A stretch of 64,000 nt of DNA from Bacillota bacterium (GTDB lineage Bacteria > Bacillota > Clostridia > Oscillospirales > Oscillospiraceae), in the NCBI GenBank assembly GCA_023459875.1, contig JAEWRY010000028.1, positions 1 through 64,000 on the forward strand. The letters run 5' to 3'. A program made the translations under genes and the position numbers. Each line of letters starts with the position of its first letter. The first letter of the stretch is position 1. The notes beneath the pieces are model-generated. The model ran no database searches. It had not been told where the DNA came from and saw only the letters and a program-made list of their open reading frames with translations. Shown here in pieces: positions 41,803-51,308 of the stretch.

Positions 41803-42822
41803 ATGACAGAGTGTAATGTTGGCATCCGAAGCATCGGCATTTACGTTCCCTCGGGGGTCCGCGACAGCCGCTTTATCGGCGAGGCCTCCGGCATTCCCGA
41901 GGCGGTGATCCGGGATAAATTCGGGATCAAGCAGGTACATAAGGCGGGCCCCGAGGAAACGGTCTCCTCCATGGGTTCCCAGGCGGCCCTGCGGGCGCTG
42001 GGAGGGTTCGACCCCCGTGAGTTGGACATGGTAGTATACTGCGGTAGCGAGTACAAGGATTATTACCTGTTCAATTGCGCGGCTAAAATCCAGTATGACC
42101 TGGGCGCGGTGAACGCGGCGGTTTTCGAGGTTCACAACCTCTGCTCCGCGGGGGTGTGGTCTCTCAAGATTCTTAAAAGTATGATGATGGCGGACCCCGA
42201 CCTCAAGCACGTGCTGCTGGTTTCCTCCTCTAAGGAGGGCGACCTCATTAACTACAGGGATCCGGACAGCCGGTTCATGTTCAACTTCGGGGACGGCGCG
42301 GCCGCTGTGCTGCTGGAGCGGGGACTCAATCAAAATATCATTCTGGAGAGTGCGATGATCGCCGACGGGCGTTTTTCCGAGGACGTGTTGGTGCCCGGCG
42401 TGGGCTGCAAGAACTTTGAGCGCTTCGCGCAGATGCCCTGGGAGGACCACTATCTGCGGGTGATAGATATCAAAAGCATGAAGGAGCGGCTGGATCCCAT
42501 TACCCTTGACAATTTCGCCGCGGTGGTCGCCAGAGCAGCGGAGAAGAGCGGCTTTAGCCGGGATCATATTGATTATTTCGCACCTATTTTCATGAAAAGC
42601 TCCATCCTCAACTATCTGCTGGGACAGTTCGGGCTGTCCGAGGAAAATACTTTTATTCTGGAAGACTACGGCCACTGCCAGTCCGCCGACTGCTTCATCT
42701 CCCTGGCCGAGGGCGAAAAGCTGGGCAGGCTGAAGACGGGCGACCGGGCGGTATTGGTGTCCGCCGGAACCGGCTATACCTGGGCGGCCACGGCGGTCCA
42801 ATGGGGGCCGGTGCAGGGATGA
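41803..42822 (+). CDS. Ketoacyl-ACP synthase III-like (thiolase-fold) protein with altered active site
   Basis: A 339-residue FabH/HMG-CoA-synthase-like protein. The Cys nucleophile is in EVHNLCSAGVWSLK (about 113), and FNFGDGAAAVLLERG is typical of the family. However, the usual catalytic HQAN region reads FAPIFMKSSILNYLL without histidine, and the Asn region reads DYGHCQSADCFISL. The reaction may thus differ from normal Claisen condensation. ATG 41803 is preferred to GTG 41782. Its stop overlaps the next gene's start (ATGA). Confidence 0.75.
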   Translation: MTECNVGIRSIGIYVPSGVRDSRFIGEASGIPEAVIRDKFGIKQVHKAGPEETVSSMGSQAALRALGGFDPRELDMVVYCGSEYKDYYLFNCAAKIQYDLGAVNAAVFEVHNLCSAGVWSLKILKSMMMADPDLKHVLLVSSSKEGDLINYRDPDSRFMFNFGDGAAAVLLERGLNQNIILESAMIADGRFSEDVLVPGVGCKNFERFAQMPWEDHYLRVIDIKSMKERLDPITLDNFAAVVARAAEKSGFSRDHIDYFAPIFMKSSILNYLLGQFGLSEENTFILEDYGHCQSADCFISLAEGEKLGRLKTGDRAVLVSAGTGYTWAATAVQWGPVQG

Positions 42823-43241
42823 AGGAGCCATTTTACATTTCCTACGACCAGATCAAAACGGGCGACTTGGCGGAAATGACCGCCCGGATGGAAGACTCGC
42901 TGGTTCGGGAGTTTTCCCGCCTCGTCGGCGACAAGGATTCCTTCCATGTGAGCGACGAGGCGGCGGCGGCCACCGTGTTCGGCAGCCGTATCTGCCACGG
43001 AGTCCATCTGCTCGCCTATGTGTCCGTCGCCATCGGGCAGAAGCTGCCGGGTTTCGGCACCGTTTATCTCTCCCATGCCTTTACCTTTGCGAGGCCCGTT
43101 TACATCGGGGATACCATCACGGTTTCCATCAAGGTGCTGGAAAAGCTGGACGGACACCGGGTGCGTCTGGATACCACCATCACAAGGGAGGACGGAGAAC
43201 TGGTGCTCACCGGGCAGGCTGTGATAAAGACCTACCGCTGA
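42819..43241 (+). CDS. MaoC-like hydratase (hot-dog fold), first copy
   Basis: A 140-residue R-specific hydratase-like protein: FHVSDEAAAATVFGSRICHGVHLLAYVS, where the motif normally holds D..N.H...A and GRIxHG; here SRICHGV retains the His. It also has PGFGTVYLSHAFTFARPVYIGDTIT. It probably hydrates an enoyl-CoA or forms a heterodimer with the next protein. The ATG at 42819 overlaps the preceding stop. Confidence 0.8.
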   Translation: MKEPFYISYDQIKTGDLAEMTARMEDSLVREFSRLVGDKDSFHVSDEAAAATVFGSRICHGVHLLAYVSVAIGQKLPGFGTVYLSHAFTFARPVYIGDTITVSIKVLEKLDGHRVRLDTTITREDGELVLTGQAVIKTYR

Positions 43242-43293
43242 GATGGAATCCGTATCCACTCTTTCCGGAAAAATCGCGGGAAAGGAGCGATTT

Positions 43294-43710
43294 ATGGAGG
43301 GGCTTACCATGAACCGGCTTGCTGTCGGCCAGACCGCCAGCGTCAGCAAGACCATCAGCGAGGCGGACGTCTATCTGTTCGCGGGGATCACCGGCGATTT
43401 TAACCCCGCCCACGTTAATGAGAAGTATGCCTCGGAAACCCGCTTCGGCGGACGCATTGCCCATGGCATTTTGTCCGCGGGGCTCATTTCCGCCGTAATC
43501 GGAATGCAGCTTCCCGGGCCTGGCACCGTGTATGTGGGACAGAATCTCAAATTCCTGGCGCCGGTCCATATCGGAGATACGGTGACCGCCTCGGTAACCG
43601 TAAAAGAGATGGACACAGGGCGCAACCGGGTTGTCCTGGAGACGGTCTGCACCAATCAGGACGGTAAGCGCCTCATCTCCGGCGAGGCGCTTGTGATGCC
43701 GCCGCAGTGA
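43294..43710 (+). CDS. MaoC/PhaJ-like enoyl-CoA hydratase, second copy
   Basis: A 138-residue protein with the full (R)-hydratase signature: ITGDFNPAHVNEKYASETRFGGRIAHGILSAGLIS, giving the Asp-His pair and the GxRIAHG overhang, then PGPGTVYVGQNLKFLAPVHIGDTVTA. It forms or removes a double bond on (R)-3-hydroxyacyl-CoA. Start at ATG 43294 after AAAGGAGCG. Compared with the preceding gene this copy keeps all catalytic residues. Confidence 0.87.
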   Translation: MEGLTMNRLAVGQTASVSKTISEADVYLFAGITGDFNPAHVNEKYASETRFGGRIAHGILSAGLISAVIGMQLPGPGTVYVGQNLKFLAPVHIGDTVTASVTVKEMDTGRNRVVLETVCTNQDGKRLISGEALVMPPQ

Positions 43711-43765
43711 CGCGCGTTCATTGTCGTCGTGGAAGCAGTATGAAAACTGAGAAAGGAAGATTGAA

Positions 43766-45613
43766 ATGAAAATCAGGAAAACGACAGCGGTTCTTCTCGC
43801 GTTTGCGTTCCTCGTTTCATGTATGCCGTGTGCCCTGGCCACCGACTCTTCGCTTTATCAGTACTCCGGGGTGATCGGGGAATCCGCGGGCACGGCCTCT
43901 CCCGGCTACACCCTGGGAAATCCGGTCGCCATCTCAAAAAGCAGCGGCGGCTACTATTTTGTGGCGGACCTGGCCAACAACCGCGTGCTGAAGCTCAACT
44001 CCTCCTTCCAGCGCGTCGCGACTCTGGAGGGAATCGACATGCCGATTTTTGTTTACGTCGATAACGACGACAATGTCCTGGTAAACGAGATGGGCACGAG
44101 CATGGTAAAGAAGTACGACGACGACTTTAATTTCATTCTGGAATGGGGCAGCCCTGGCGACGGGGACGGAGAGTTCAGCATTCCTCGCTCCATCGTTCAG
44201 GACAGCAGCGGGAATTATTTTGTGAGCGACGAACTCAACCACCGTATCCAGAAGTTCACCTCCACCGGCACATTCCTGGCTTCTTACGGCTCCTACGGCA
44301 GCGGCAACGGACAGTTCGCGGTGCAGCAGGGGCTCTCCATCGACGCCCAGAACCGCCTGTACGTGGCGGATACCTATAATAATCGGATTCAGGTTTTTCA
44401 GACAACCCCCTCCTGGGGCTATCTGACCTCCTTCGGCACCTACGGAGTCTACGACCCTTTTAACTATTTCAGCTTTCAGCCGGGCATCTTCAATCACCCC
44501 AGGGGAGTGTACGTTGAAAAGAGCACCGGACGGGTGGCGGTTACCGACAGCGCGAACAACCGCGTCATGGTCTACAACAATTACTCCAGCGGGTTTACCT
44601 TCTATCAGGCCCAGAACGGGTACCTGGGAATGAACCTCCCCACCCATGCCATCATGATCAACAACAAGCTGATTGTCCTGGATTCCCACAGCAGGATCAT
44701 GAAGTACAACTCCACGTTGAATGTAACAAATCTGTTCACCGAATACGGAACCTACCGGTGGAATTCCGACGAGCTGTCCAATCCACAGAGCGTCTGCGTG
44801 GACCAGTCCTCGGGAAACATCTACATTTCCGACTCCTTCAACCACCGAATCAAAAAGTGCGATTCCTCCGGCAATCTGATCGCCACTTACGGCGGCATCG
44901 GCGGCCCCTACGGCTATGGCACCGCGCTGGGTTATTTCCTCTACCCCAAGCAGGTCGCCACCAACTCCTCCGGCTATCTTTACGTGGCCGACTACGGAAA
45001 CAGCCGGGTTGTGGTCAAGAGTCCAAACAGCAGCTCGTTTTCCCGGGCGGCGACCGTTTCCTATCCCTGGGGAGTGGCGGTAAACGGCAGCGGAAGGCTC
45101 TATGTTTCCAGTTGGGCGGACGATACCGTTAAAGTCTACCAGAACGGCGTTTATCAGTTCAGTTTTGGCGGCACGGGCTCGGACGACGGGGAGCTGAGCA
45201 GGCCATGCGACCTGAAGCTCGGAATCTATCAGGGGACGAACGCGGTTTTCGTAGCCGACTGCGGCAATAACCGCATCGAGATCTTCAGCACCTCCGGGAC
45301 TTTCCTGGGCTCCCTGGGGGAATCCACGATTGATCCTCTGCAGTACTACGTGGAAAACGAAGAGGACGGTGGGATGCTGCTCCCTTATGGCATTGCCATC
45401 GCGGCCAACGGAAACATCATCGTGTCCGACACCTCCCATAAGTGCATGCGCGTTTACGACGACGACGGAGATTTGCTTGAAAGCTGGGGCAGCATGTCCA
45501 ACTCCGACGGAAATTTCTTCTCTCCCATGGGCTGCGATATCAATCAGTCCACCGGCCGCCTCTATATTACCGACGGCGTTTTGGAGCGGGTGCAGTATTT
45601 CGACCCGATTTAA
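43766..45613 (+). CDS. Secreted NHL-repeat beta-propeller protein
   Basis: A 615-residue protein with a signal peptide (1-26, ending near ALA) followed by about nine to ten NHL repeats, each with patterns such as NRLYVADTYNNRIQVF, NYFVSDELNHRIQKF and GRLYVSSWADDTVKVY. It should fold as one or two six-bladed propellers outside the cell. No sortase motif, lipobox or surface-layer domain was seen. The role is unknown; binding of ligand or protein is typical of such propellers. It is followed by a terminator and is not obviously part of the acyl-CoA operon. Confidence 0.82.
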   Translation: MKIRKTTAVLLAFAFLVSCMPCALATDSSLYQYSGVIGESAGTASPGYTLGNPVAISKSSGGYYFVADLANNRVLKLNSSFQRVATLEGIDMPIFVYVDNDDNVLVNEMGTSMVKKYDDDFNFILEWGSPGDGDGEFSIPRSIVQDSSGNYFVSDELNHRIQKFTSTGTFLASYGSYGSGNGQFAVQQGLSIDAQNRLYVADTYNNRIQVFQTTPSWGYLTSFGTYGVYDPFNYFSFQPGIFNHPRGVYVEKSTGRVAVTDSANNRVMVYNNYSSGFTFYQAQNGYLGMNLPTHAIMINNKLIVLDSHSRIMKYNSTLNVTNLFTEYGTYRWNSDELSNPQSVCVDQSSGNIYISDSFNHRIKKCDSSGNLIATYGGIGGPYGYGTALGYFLYPKQVATNSSGYLYVADYGNSRVVVKSPNSSSFSRAATVSYPWGVAVNGSGRLYVSSWADDTVKVYQNGVYQFSFGGTGSDDGELSRPCDLKLGIYQGTNAVFVADCGNNRIEIFSTSGTFLGSLGESTIDPLQYYVENEEDGGMLLPYGIAIAANGNIIVSDTSHKCMRVYDDDGDLLESWGSMSNSDGNFFSPMGCDINQSTGRLYITDGVLERVQYFDPI

Positions 45614-45779
45614 GCCGGACCTGCGCCTTGAATACCCATAACCTGCTTTGCCCTCATCATCCGCACTGCGGTGTACCATTAACTTAAAATGAATGGGGGA
45701 GTTGAAACCCAGAAAATGATTCGTTGCTTTTCCTTCCAAAACGCTTTGCCATGCGTACAAACCCCATTGCACGCAAAGA

Positions 45780-45823
45780 GAAACCCCCACAGTGATGAAT
45801 ACTGCGGGGGTTTCTCGTTTTTT
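45780..45823 (+). terminator. Terminator after NHL gene
   Basis: GAAACCCCCACAGT pairs with ACTGCGGGGGTTTC with one mismatch, followed by TCG and six T. It separates convergent genes. Confidence 0.85.
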
Positions 45824-45861
45824 GCCCAAGGGATGAACCTATATATAATAGTATGAACCAG

Positions 45862-47703
45862 TTATTCTATGGCGATATTATATTCCTTCAGCCAATAGTT
45901 CACCTGCAGCAGATACGCCATGAGCTGAGGCGCATTCATGAGCTGGCCGAACCAGGGCAGGTTGGTGTCCGGCCCAACCGTGAGCGCCAGCTCTTTTACC
46001 GCCGGACTGCTGATAAACGGCAGAATGGGCGACGACGGATCGTCCAACATGGCAAGGGTGAGCTTGCGCACCGCCTCCAGGAAAGCGGGGTTGTGGGTCT
46101 TGGGATACGGGCTTTTCTTCCGCCACAGCACGTCGTCGGGTAATATCCCCGCCAGAGCCTGCCGCAGAAGCCCTTTTTCCCGGTTCCGGTAGTTCTTCAT
46201 CTCCCAGGGAATATTCCAGACATATTCCACAAGCCGGTGGTCGCAGAAGGGCACTCTCAGTTCCAGGCCCGTCGCCATGCTCATCCGGTCTTTCCGGTCC
46301 AGGAGCGTGGGCATCCAGCGGGTCAGGTTCAGATAGAACAAATCTCTCATCCTTGCCTCCTGGGGGGAGTCACCGCTCCAGCGGGGCACTTCCTGAAGAG
46401 CTTCGGAGTACCGGCGGGCCATATATTCCTCCGGCTTCACAAGGCTCATAAGCTCGCCCGAGTAAAGGTTCAGCCGGTCCTTCAGACGCCTGGACCAGGG
46501 GAAGGTGTTTTCCGCATCCGCCGGATTGTAGAACCACGGATACCCGCCGAAAACCTCGTCGGCGCATTCGCCCGAGATTCCCACCGTTGAGCGCTTCTTG
46601 ATAAACCGGCTGAAGAGGAGCAGGGAGGAGTCCACGTCGGTCATCCCCGGCAGATCCCTGGCCAGGACGGAGGGGAAGAGGGCCTCCGCCAGCTCGAAAT
46701 TGTCGACGGTGCAGATTTCGTGGCTGGTACCCAGAAAGTCGGAAACTTTTTTCACCCAAGGGGCGTCCGCGTTGGGCTGGAACTCGTTTACGTGAAAATA
46801 AGTATCGTTTCCCACATAGTCCACCGAGAAGGTGCGTAGCGCGTCTTTTCCCTGCTCCCGGTAAACACCCGAGGCCACCGCGGTGATGGCGCTGGAGTCA
46901 AGCCCGCCCGAGAGCAGCACGCAGAGCGGCACGTCGGAGACCAATTGGCGGGTGATGGAATCGGTCACCAGTTCCCGCACTGAGTTAACGGTGTGTCCGA
47001 AGTTTTCCCCGTGCTCGTGGCTTACGAGGGACCAGTACGGCCGGATTTTGATTCCGGATTCATCCACGTACATACAGCAGCCCGGTCTGAGCTCCGAAAT
47101 GCCCGAGAAAACGCCGTGTCCGGGCGTCCTGGAGGGGCCCATCACAAAGATTTCCGCCAGACCTTCCCGGCCGATTCTCGGAGAGATTTCCGGATGCGCC
47201 AGAAGCGCCTTGATTTCCGAGGCAAAGAAGAAAGTGTTTTCCTTCCGGCTGTAAAACAGCGGCTTGACGCCGATCCGGTCCCGGGCGAGAAAAAGCCGGT
47301 TCTTTTCCCCGTCCCAGACAGCAAACGCAAAGATTCCGTTAAATTTCTCAAGGCATCCTTCGCCCCACTCAATGTAAGAAGTGAGAAGCACCTCGGTGTC
47401 CGACCAACCCTCAAAGGAGTAACCCTTGGCGGCCAGTTCACGCCGGATGTCTTCCGTATTATAGAGCTCCCCGTTGTAAACCAGAGCATAGACGTTTTCG
47501 CCCCGATAACGGACCATCGGCTGCTTGCCGCCTTCCGGATCGACTACCACGAGCCGCGAGTGCCCCAGAACGGCGTGATGGGAAAACCAATAGCCTTCCG
47601 CGTCCGGTCCCCGGCGGCGCAATTGTTCCGTCATTGCCGTGATCTCGGTTTTCTCGCTGCTGAGTACTCTGGTAACGTCCGCATAACCAGAAATTCCGCA
47701 CAT
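45862..47703 (-). CDS. asnB: Asparagine synthetase B (glutamine-hydrolysing)
   Basis: A 613-residue enzyme starting MCGISGYADV, where Cys2 is the glutaminase nucleophile; the upstream in-frame ATG at 47757 would hide it. The amidotransferase domain (about 1-220) has the YNGELYN and SDTEVLL motifs. The synthetase domain has the ATP loop LSGGLDSSAI and later SGECADEVFGGY. It makes asparagine or a related amide from aspartate-like acids, glutamine and ATP. Length near the family norm. A structured leader with an intrinsic terminator lies in front. Confidence 0.9.
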   Translation of the reverse strand: MCGISGYADVTRVLSSEKTEITAMTEQLRRRGPDAEGYWFSHHAVLGHSRLVVVDPEGGKQPMVRYRGENVYALVYNGELYNTEDIRRELAAKGYSFEGWSDTEVLLTSYIEWGEGCLEKFNGIFAFAVWDGEKNRLFLARDRIGVKPLFYSRKENTFFFASEIKALLAHPEISPRIGREGLAEIFVMGPSRTPGHGVFSGISELRPGCCMYVDESGIKIRPYWSLVSHEHGENFGHTVNSVRELVTDSITRQLVSDVPLCVLLSGGLDSSAITAVASGVYREQGKDALRTFSVDYVGNDTYFHVNEFQPNADAPWVKKVSDFLGTSHEICTVDNFELAEALFPSVLARDLPGMTDVDSSLLLFSRFIKKRSTVGISGECADEVFGGYPWFYNPADAENTFPWSRRLKDRLNLYSGELMSLVKPEEYMARRYSEALQEVPRWSGDSPQEARMRDLFYLNLTRWMPTLLDRKDRMSMATGLELRVPFCDHRLVEYVWNIPWEMKNYRNREKGLLRQALAGILPDDVLWRKKSPYPKTHNPAFLEAVRKLTLAMLDDPSSPILPFISSPAVKELALTVGPDTNLPWFGQLMNAPQLMAYLLQVNYWLKEYNIAIE

Positions 47704-47710
47704 GTGTGCT

Positions 47711-47870
47711 CGCACCCCCAAAAAAATCGTCCTGACAAAAGGAAACCACCCTTTCATCAGGACGCCATTGTCCAGATTCAGTCCGTTCCATACTATGAGC
47801 CATTGCTCGTGTTCGTGCCGGTTTTACCCGGCTCACGTCAGCGGTTTCCCTGACGCGGAAGACATCTGGA
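47711..47870 (-). promoter_or_regulatory. Structured asnB leader with attenuator
   Basis: On the minus strand, ATCTGGA/TCCAGAT arms (47864-47870 with 47771-47777) can enclose two hairpins (CGTCAG/CTGACG at 47836-47855 and GCCGG/CCGGC at 47817-47832). A terminator follows: GTCCTGA pairs with TCAGGAC (47729-47763), then seven T (47720-47726). AGGGTGG, reminiscent of a T-box core, sits in the terminator, but specifier and other T-box elements were not recognised. Looks like a ligand-sensing attenuator of unknown type. Confidence 0.55.
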
Positions 47871-48062
47871 ATTGAGCTGTTGCCTTCTGCGTGAAATAGT
47901 AAGAAAAATCAATTTATTCAGAAATCCTGTTGCATTTGTATTTTTTATCCTGTAGTATGTTATTTGTTCGCCCGGCTGAAAAATCCGGAACTGTCCCATT
48001 TGGCATACCGGAAAATGCGGAGGGACGGGAGCGTTGCGGGCGGTCTCTGCAGTTGAGAGACG

Positions 48063-48137
48063 CCGTTCAATACTTATTTTGCATAAGTGTATGCATTTTT
48101 GCTGCTTTGCTGCTCGCCATCAGCGAGCGTTGGAAAG
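48063..48137. repeat. Dispersed hairpin repeat, copy 1
   Basis: Matches 55022-55087: both read CCGT, AATACT, ATTTTGCA, a TTTTGC segment, then a GCTCGCCATC hairpin and end GAAAG. Copy 1 carries an extra nine or so bases before the hairpin (GCTCGC-CATCA-GCGAGC). Confidence 0.65.
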
Positions 48138-48193
48138 CGGATTTTATCTTTTCCTTAATGAAAATCAGTTTGATTTCGGGAAGGGAATGTGAT

Positions 48194-51151
48194 ATGGAAG
48201 AAAAAAGGCCATGTTTACTCTATCTCCTTTTTGCTGAACTTGCCACCGGCATAGGCTGTATCCTCTATACCTTACTGTGTCCCAATGCGCCTTTCCTTCC
48301 GAACCCGGCTTATGGCGCAGGCGCTCAGCAGCTTCCGGATCACGCGGCTGTTTCCATATGGGTTTTTGCGTTCCTGGTGTTTACCGCCGCGATTTTATTG
48401 GCCATGGCGGTTTTGAGTAAAAAGAACGAAACCAATCAGAACATCGCTTCCATTGTCAGCCTGGCCCTTTTTATTCTTTTGGCGGCGGTCTGGATCTTTT
48501 TTGAAAACGGCGTGCCTTCCCAATATATCAGCAATCTGCTTGTCTTGCGGCTGGTTTCGTTTTTTTGCTTTCATTTATTGCCGGCGCCCTATCTGCTATT
48601 TGTCAAAGACCTCTGTGGCTATGGAAAGCGCTGCTTCACCATTTTGTTTTACCTGCTTTTCGGGCTTTATGCCGGTAATTCGGTCTGGCTGGTCACCCAT
48701 CAATTAGAATATCCCCACACCCTGCTGCTCATTCATATTCTGATCGCGGTCAGCTTGGCGGCTTCTCTATGGATTTGCGTGGCCGAGCTGCTGCGCAATC
48801 AGAATTATGAAGCCAGGGAACTGCTAGTGGGCCTGATCGTTCTCGCCGTCGTTTCCGCCGTCAATCTCCTGCTGTTTTATACCGAGCAGGACAGAGACTA
48901 TTCCCTGTATATCATCGGTCTTGTGGTGCTCATCTTTATGATCAGCATAGGCGCGATCCGAAGGATCGCCTTGAGCTTCTCCAAGGCGAAGAGCTTTTCA
49001 GCCATTGCCGCAGCGATTCCCACCGGTATTTTCTGCGCGAAGAACGACGAACACATGACCCTTCTCTACGCTAACGAATCCTATTATCAGATGTACGGAT
49101 TTTCCTCTGAGAAAGAAGCGCGCCAGGCCGGTATGACCTGTGCGGATCAGATGATAGCGGACAGCGAGGTTCCCGTGGCAAACTCCGCCCGCTTCACCCA
49201 AATCGGGCAGGGGGAGAGGCACATAGAAATCGAGACCCGTGAAAATGACCGGTGGGGCAAAGAAATCTGGGTGATGAACCGGCTCCAATACCAGCCGGTC
49301 AGCGACGAGGTAATCGGCTCCGTGATCGACATCACGGACCGCAAGCATATGGAGGAAGAACTGCGTATCCGCGAGGAAGAGTACCGTGTCGCCGTAGAGC
49401 AAAGCGACAAATACGTCTTCCGCTATGATATTGCCACAAAAACGGCATATCTGCGTCCGAAAACCATGGAGATCTTCGGCCTGGAAGCCATTGTTCCAGA
49501 TCTGCCGCACAGCGTCGCGGTGAGAGAAAATCTGGAGGAAGGCAGCGTTCAGGAGTTTATCCAATTTTTCGAAGACATCAACCGGGGAGAGCCCTCTGGG
49601 GAAATGAACATACATATCAAAAACGCTCTGTCGCCGGGATATCGCTGGTATCATACCGTGTTTACCACCATATACGGCGGCGACGGGAAAGCGATCTCCG
49701 CCATCATATCCTGCGAGGATATCAGCGACCTGCATGAAAAAGAAGTGGCGTACAGACGGTGGCGGCAGAATGTTGAGGCCATATCTCAGGAAAGCATCGT
49801 ATGTTATGAACATAATCTGACAAAAGATGTCTGCGAACGGCAGGAAGGAAAATCCGAATGGCTGGTGCGCGGCCACGTGCCTCTCAAATGGGATCAGATG
49901 AAAGACTACAGCGTGGGGCATTTTGTATATCCGGAAGACACAGAGCGGTTTCTCAGCTTCTTCGACCGGGAAAGGCTGCAGCACTCCTTCCGCAACGGTA
50001 CGGCGGAAGAAATACTGGAATATCGCCAGCAATCCAAAGATGGACCGCGCTGGGTGCGCAGTGTCGTTCAGATGATCGAGGACCCGTATTCCTCAGACAT
50101 CAGGGCATTTATCCGCTTTCGGGATATCGACAGCAAAAAGAAGGAGCAGATACGGCTGCAGACCCAGTCGCGGGAAGATGCGCTCACAGGCCTCCTCAAC
50201 AGAAGCGAATTTGTCTGCCAGATTAATCATCTGCTGGCTTCTTCCCCCGCGGGCACTCAGCACGCCTTCCTCATGATTGATCTGGACGGGTTTAAGCAGG
50301 TCAACGACCGGCTGGGACATATGGTTGGCGACAGGGTGCTTTCGGAATTGTCACATGATCTTAAGGCCCTGCTGCGCGCCGGCGATCTGATCGGCAGGAT
50401 CGGCGGCGACGAAGTCATGCTTTGCCTCAAGAATATTCCCTACGACGACGTGATCGAACGCCGCGCAATCCTCATCCGCAAGCTTTTAACAAAAAATCTG
50501 GAAAGCGACCTTACGGTTACCGGCAGCCTTGGAGTAGCAATGTATCCCAGAGACGGAACTACCTTCGAAGCCCTTTACCGCAGGGCGGATCTTGCCCTTT
50601 ATCAGGCGAAGGCCCAGGGACGCAACCGGTATGTTTTTTATCACGCCTCGATGGATGCCGGCGTTTGTATTCCCACCGGCACGTCCGACGGTACCCCCGC
50701 CGGCGGGATGAAGTCGGAAAGAAACAACTGGATGGATGATCTGATCCGCGAGAACGACGCCGTTGTTTTGCGGCAGAGCGAGGACGAACGGTACCGGCTT
50801 ATTATGGAAAACAGCACCCAGGCTATTATGGACTGGAACCTGGAGACCGGCGCCTGTTTCCATTCGGAGCGGCTCGGACAATATGAGTTAAGCCCTATGG
50901 AAGACCTTATGCTTTATGATGGGAAAGGCGTTATTCAAGGGGTTCATCCAGACGATCTGGAAGCAGTCAAAGAGATGTACCGGCAAGTCAGACAGGGCAC
51001 TCCGGTGGCCGAGGCTGAGCTGCGTCTTCTGAAAATCAGCGGAGCTTATGTCAGGTGCCGTGTCGTGGCCATCAATATTTTTGGAACCGATCAAAAACGG
51101 ATCAGGACAATCGTCACCTTCTCCGATCTTCCGATGAAGAAAGAGACGTAA
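48194..51151 (+). CDS. Membrane diguanylate cyclase with PAS domains
   Basis: A 985-residue protein: an N-terminal seven- to eight-helix membrane sensor (about 1-255), a series of PAS-like domains (about 270-680), a GGDEF domain (about 690-850, active site GRIGGDEVML) and an additional C-terminal PAS-like domain (about 870-985). The intact GGDEF suggests synthesis of cyclic di-GMP; no EAL domain is present. A PAS domain after the GGDEF is unusual. ATG 48194 follows AAGGGA; the open frame continues upstream to 47930 but that stretch holds a dispersed repeat and lacks a site. Divergent from asnB. Confidence 0.85.
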   Translation: MEEKRPCLLYLLFAELATGIGCILYTLLCPNAPFLPNPAYGAGAQQLPDHAAVSIWVFAFLVFTAAILLAMAVLSKKNETNQNIASIVSLALFILLAAVWIFFENGVPSQYISNLLVLRLVSFFCFHLLPAPYLLFVKDLCGYGKRCFTILFYLLFGLYAGNSVWLVTHQLEYPHTLLLIHILIAVSLAASLWICVAELLRNQNYEARELLVGLIVLAVVSAVNLLLFYTEQDRDYSLYIIGLVVLIFMISIGAIRRIALSFSKAKSFSAIAAAIPTGIFCAKNDEHMTLLYANESYYQMYGFSSEKEARQAGMTCADQMIADSEVPVANSARFTQIGQGERHIEIETRENDRWGKEIWVMNRLQYQPVSDEVIGSVIDITDRKHMEEELRIREEEYRVAVEQSDKYVFRYDIATKTAYLRPKTMEIFGLEAIVPDLPHSVAVRENLEEGSVQEFIQFFEDINRGEPSGEMNIHIKNALSPGYRWYHTVFTTIYGGDGKAISAIISCEDISDLHEKEVAYRRWRQNVEAISQESIVCYEHNLTKDVCERQEGKSEWLVRGHVPLKWDQMKDYSVGHFVYPEDTERFLSFFDRERLQHSFRNGTAEEILEYRQQSKDGPRWVRSVVQMIEDPYSSDIRAFIRFRDIDSKKKEQIRLQTQSREDALTGLLNRSEFVCQINHLLASSPAGTQHAFLMIDLDGFKQVNDRLGHMVGDRVLSELSHDLKALLRAGDLIGRIGGDEVMLCLKNIPYDDVIERRAILIRKLLTKNLESDLTVTGSLGVAMYPRDGTTFEALYRRADLALYQAKAQGRNRYVFYHASMDAGVCIPTGTSDGTPAGGMKSERNNWMDDLIRENDAVVLRQSEDERYRLIMENSTQAIMDWNLETGACFHSERLGQYELSPMEDLMLYDGKGVIQGVHPDDLEAVKEMYRQVRQGTPVAEAELRLLKISGAYVRCRVVAINIFGTDQKRIRTIVTFSDLPMKKET

Positions 51152-51171
51152 ATAGGCGGAAGAAAGACAAA

Positions 51172-51214
51172 AGCAGGCAATTTGCATCCCCGGGGCAAAT
51201 TGCCTGCTGCTTAT
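51172..51214 (+). terminator. Terminator after diguanylate cyclase gene
   Basis: A perfect 14-base-pair stem (51172-51185 with 51195-51208), followed by GCTTATTT. Confidence 0.75.
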
Positions 51215-51308
51215 TTAGGCTGATTTCTGTTTGGGGTTCTTAGGAAAAGGGGCTTTCCTTCCGGTTTTAGACGCAGGTTTCCGTTAAACGGCCGGCTGGG
51301 TTATTCTA

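Noticed and set aside
43934..45829. Long minus-strand open frame (631 codons) opposite the NHL gene
   Set aside because: It mirrors the repeated codons of the NHL propeller, has no ribosome site or recognisable domain, and overlaps a clearly coding plus-strand gene.
47711..47870. asnB leader as a classical T-box
   Set aside because: Only the AGGGTGG fragment fits; the specifier loop, AGTA/GA motifs and the ACCGCG continuation of the core were not found.
47780..47870. Cyclic di-GMP-I riboswitch in the asnB/cyclase divergent region
   Set aside because: CAGGG-AAACC and TGACG are reminiscent, but the GAAA tetraloop/receptor layout and other conserved parts are missing.
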